Source of the DNA: Halobacteriaceae archaeon Tc-Br11_E2g27
GTDB lineage: Archaea > Halobacteriota > Halobacteria > Halobacteriales > Haloarculaceae
DNA: 37,379 bases
Assembly: GCA_001564135.1 (NCBI GenBank)
Contig: LKNH01000002.1
Coordinates: 1-37,379, forward strand
Direction of reading: 5' to 3'
Both the position numbers and the translations under genes were made by a program. Position 1 is the first letter of the stretch; each line of letters opens with the position of its first letter. The notes beneath the pieces were generated by a model, which was not told where the DNA came from, ran no database searches, and was given only the letters and a program-made list of their open reading frames with translations. This document shows, piece after piece, positions 36,582 through 37,379 of the stretch.

Positions 36582-37379
36582 TTATCCGCTTGTCAGCCCC
36601 AGTTTTGCCCGTGTTTCACGGAGTGACTGTGTTACCGCGAGTGGATGAGGCAATCCAAGCCGATATCTGAGCCGGTCCTGTTGTTTGAACGGGGCAAACA
36701 GGGCTGGTTCTTTGAGTTGATAAATCGATGCAGGTGACCCACCGTGTCGACTCATAATAGCATTCGCAGCCCGGCGACCCGCTTCGTTTGCCGATTCCAT
36801 GGACGCCAAGTCACTGTTCGTCCGAACAAAATCTGCTGCGATTGTAAGATTCGCTACTGGGGTATCTGCTGGAGGTCGATACCGAAGCGAGTCGACCGTG
36901 TTGATGAGAAGTGGTGATGTGTTTTTCACCCCTTGCTCCGTCTCGACAATGGCAGGGTCAAGAAACCAGTCAACGAGTAACTCATCCCGAAGAACCGTCT
37001 CGTCAGTGTCGAGATGGCGTTTCAACTGCTCCCAAATTTCCTCAACAATCTCTTGTCTGGTACATCGGCGGGCAGGTTTGCCATGGACGATTCCCGGTGT
37101 ATCCCAGTCTGAGGCGATGACTGAGAGGACACCTTCTATCTCAGCAGGTGCATTCTCTTCGAAGTCATACCGGTCCCAGAACTGTCGTTGCGAAATAGAC
37201 GTCAGCGCCCATGGTGCGTCGGCGTACACCTGGTGGCCCGCAGAGAGTTGGATGTCTTCCCGTAAATAAAACTGAATGCCGTTCATCCAGGCGGTATCGA
37301 GGTTCCGTATGCCGGAAAGCTCGGAACTCTCGAGCGAATCCGGAATCAACGACGGAGCCACCTCGACAGGGACGGCAAG
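36582..37379 (-). CDS. FAD-dependent amine oxidase/desaturase-like protein, C-terminal part (runs off the window edge)
   Basis: 'NLTIAADFVRTNSDLASMESANEAGRRAANAIM' C-terminal FAD-binding signature; open frame reaches the window edge. Confidence 0.75.
   Translation of the reverse strand, partial: LAVPVEVAPSLIPDSLESSELSGIRNLDTAWMNGIQFYLREDIQLSAGHQVYADAPWALTSISQRQFWDRYDFEENAPAEIEGVLSVIASDWDTPGIVHGKPARRCTRQEIVEEIWEQLKRHLDTDETVLRDELLVDWFLDPAIVETEQGVKNTSPLLINTVDSLRYRPPADTPVANLTIAADFVRTNSDLASMESANEAGRRAANAIMSRHGGSPASIYQLKEPALFAPFKQQDRLRYRLGLPHPLAVTQSLRETRAKLGLTSG

Noticed and set aside
1-37379. CRISPR arrays, rRNA or tRNA genes
   Set aside because: No regularly spaced direct repeats, rRNA-like blocks or convincing tRNA cloverleaf were seen by eye. 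Isolated 'ggttcgaa' strings lie within coding or repeat regions and lack matching arms. A tRNAscan/CRISPR finder run would be decisive.

Overview
This looks like a moderate-GC haloarchaeal chromosome segment: acidic proteins, haloarchaea-type families and TATA-like elements. The centre (about 4.6-15.6 kb) is a complete, co-oriented [NiFe]-hydrogenase locus. It encodes a Tat-exported small subunit, a large subunit, a membrane cytochrome b, a maturation protease, a 60-aa CxxC/His-rich mini-protein, and HypC, D, E, A, B and F. To its left are a vapBC-like toxin-antitoxin pair and a decayed zone holding a broken transposase and an amber-interrupted small membrane-protein ORF. To its right are accessory and metabolic genes: a ParB-like protein, a CBS-MaoC fusion, a metzincin lipoprotein, a receiver/PAS/histidine kinase, a putative PHA depolymerase plus 3-hydroxybutyrate dehydrogenase pair, a CrtI-like desaturase, a TRAM protein, a lactate permease, an Acr3/BASS transporter, a membrane-anchored Mrr nuclease and a saccharopine dehydrogenase-like protein. 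The strongest unexplained signals are: (i) a multi-branched hairpin element at 18417-18542 next to a decayed IS200-type tnpA; (ii) an ~80-nt imperfect palindrome at 13016-13095 between hypB and hypF that overlaps the likely hypF promoter; (iii) unusual metal-cluster ligands and C-terminal tail in the hydrogenase; (iv) the small zinc-finger-like ORF embedded in the hydrogenase operon. All assignments come from reading motifs by eye; no database search was run.
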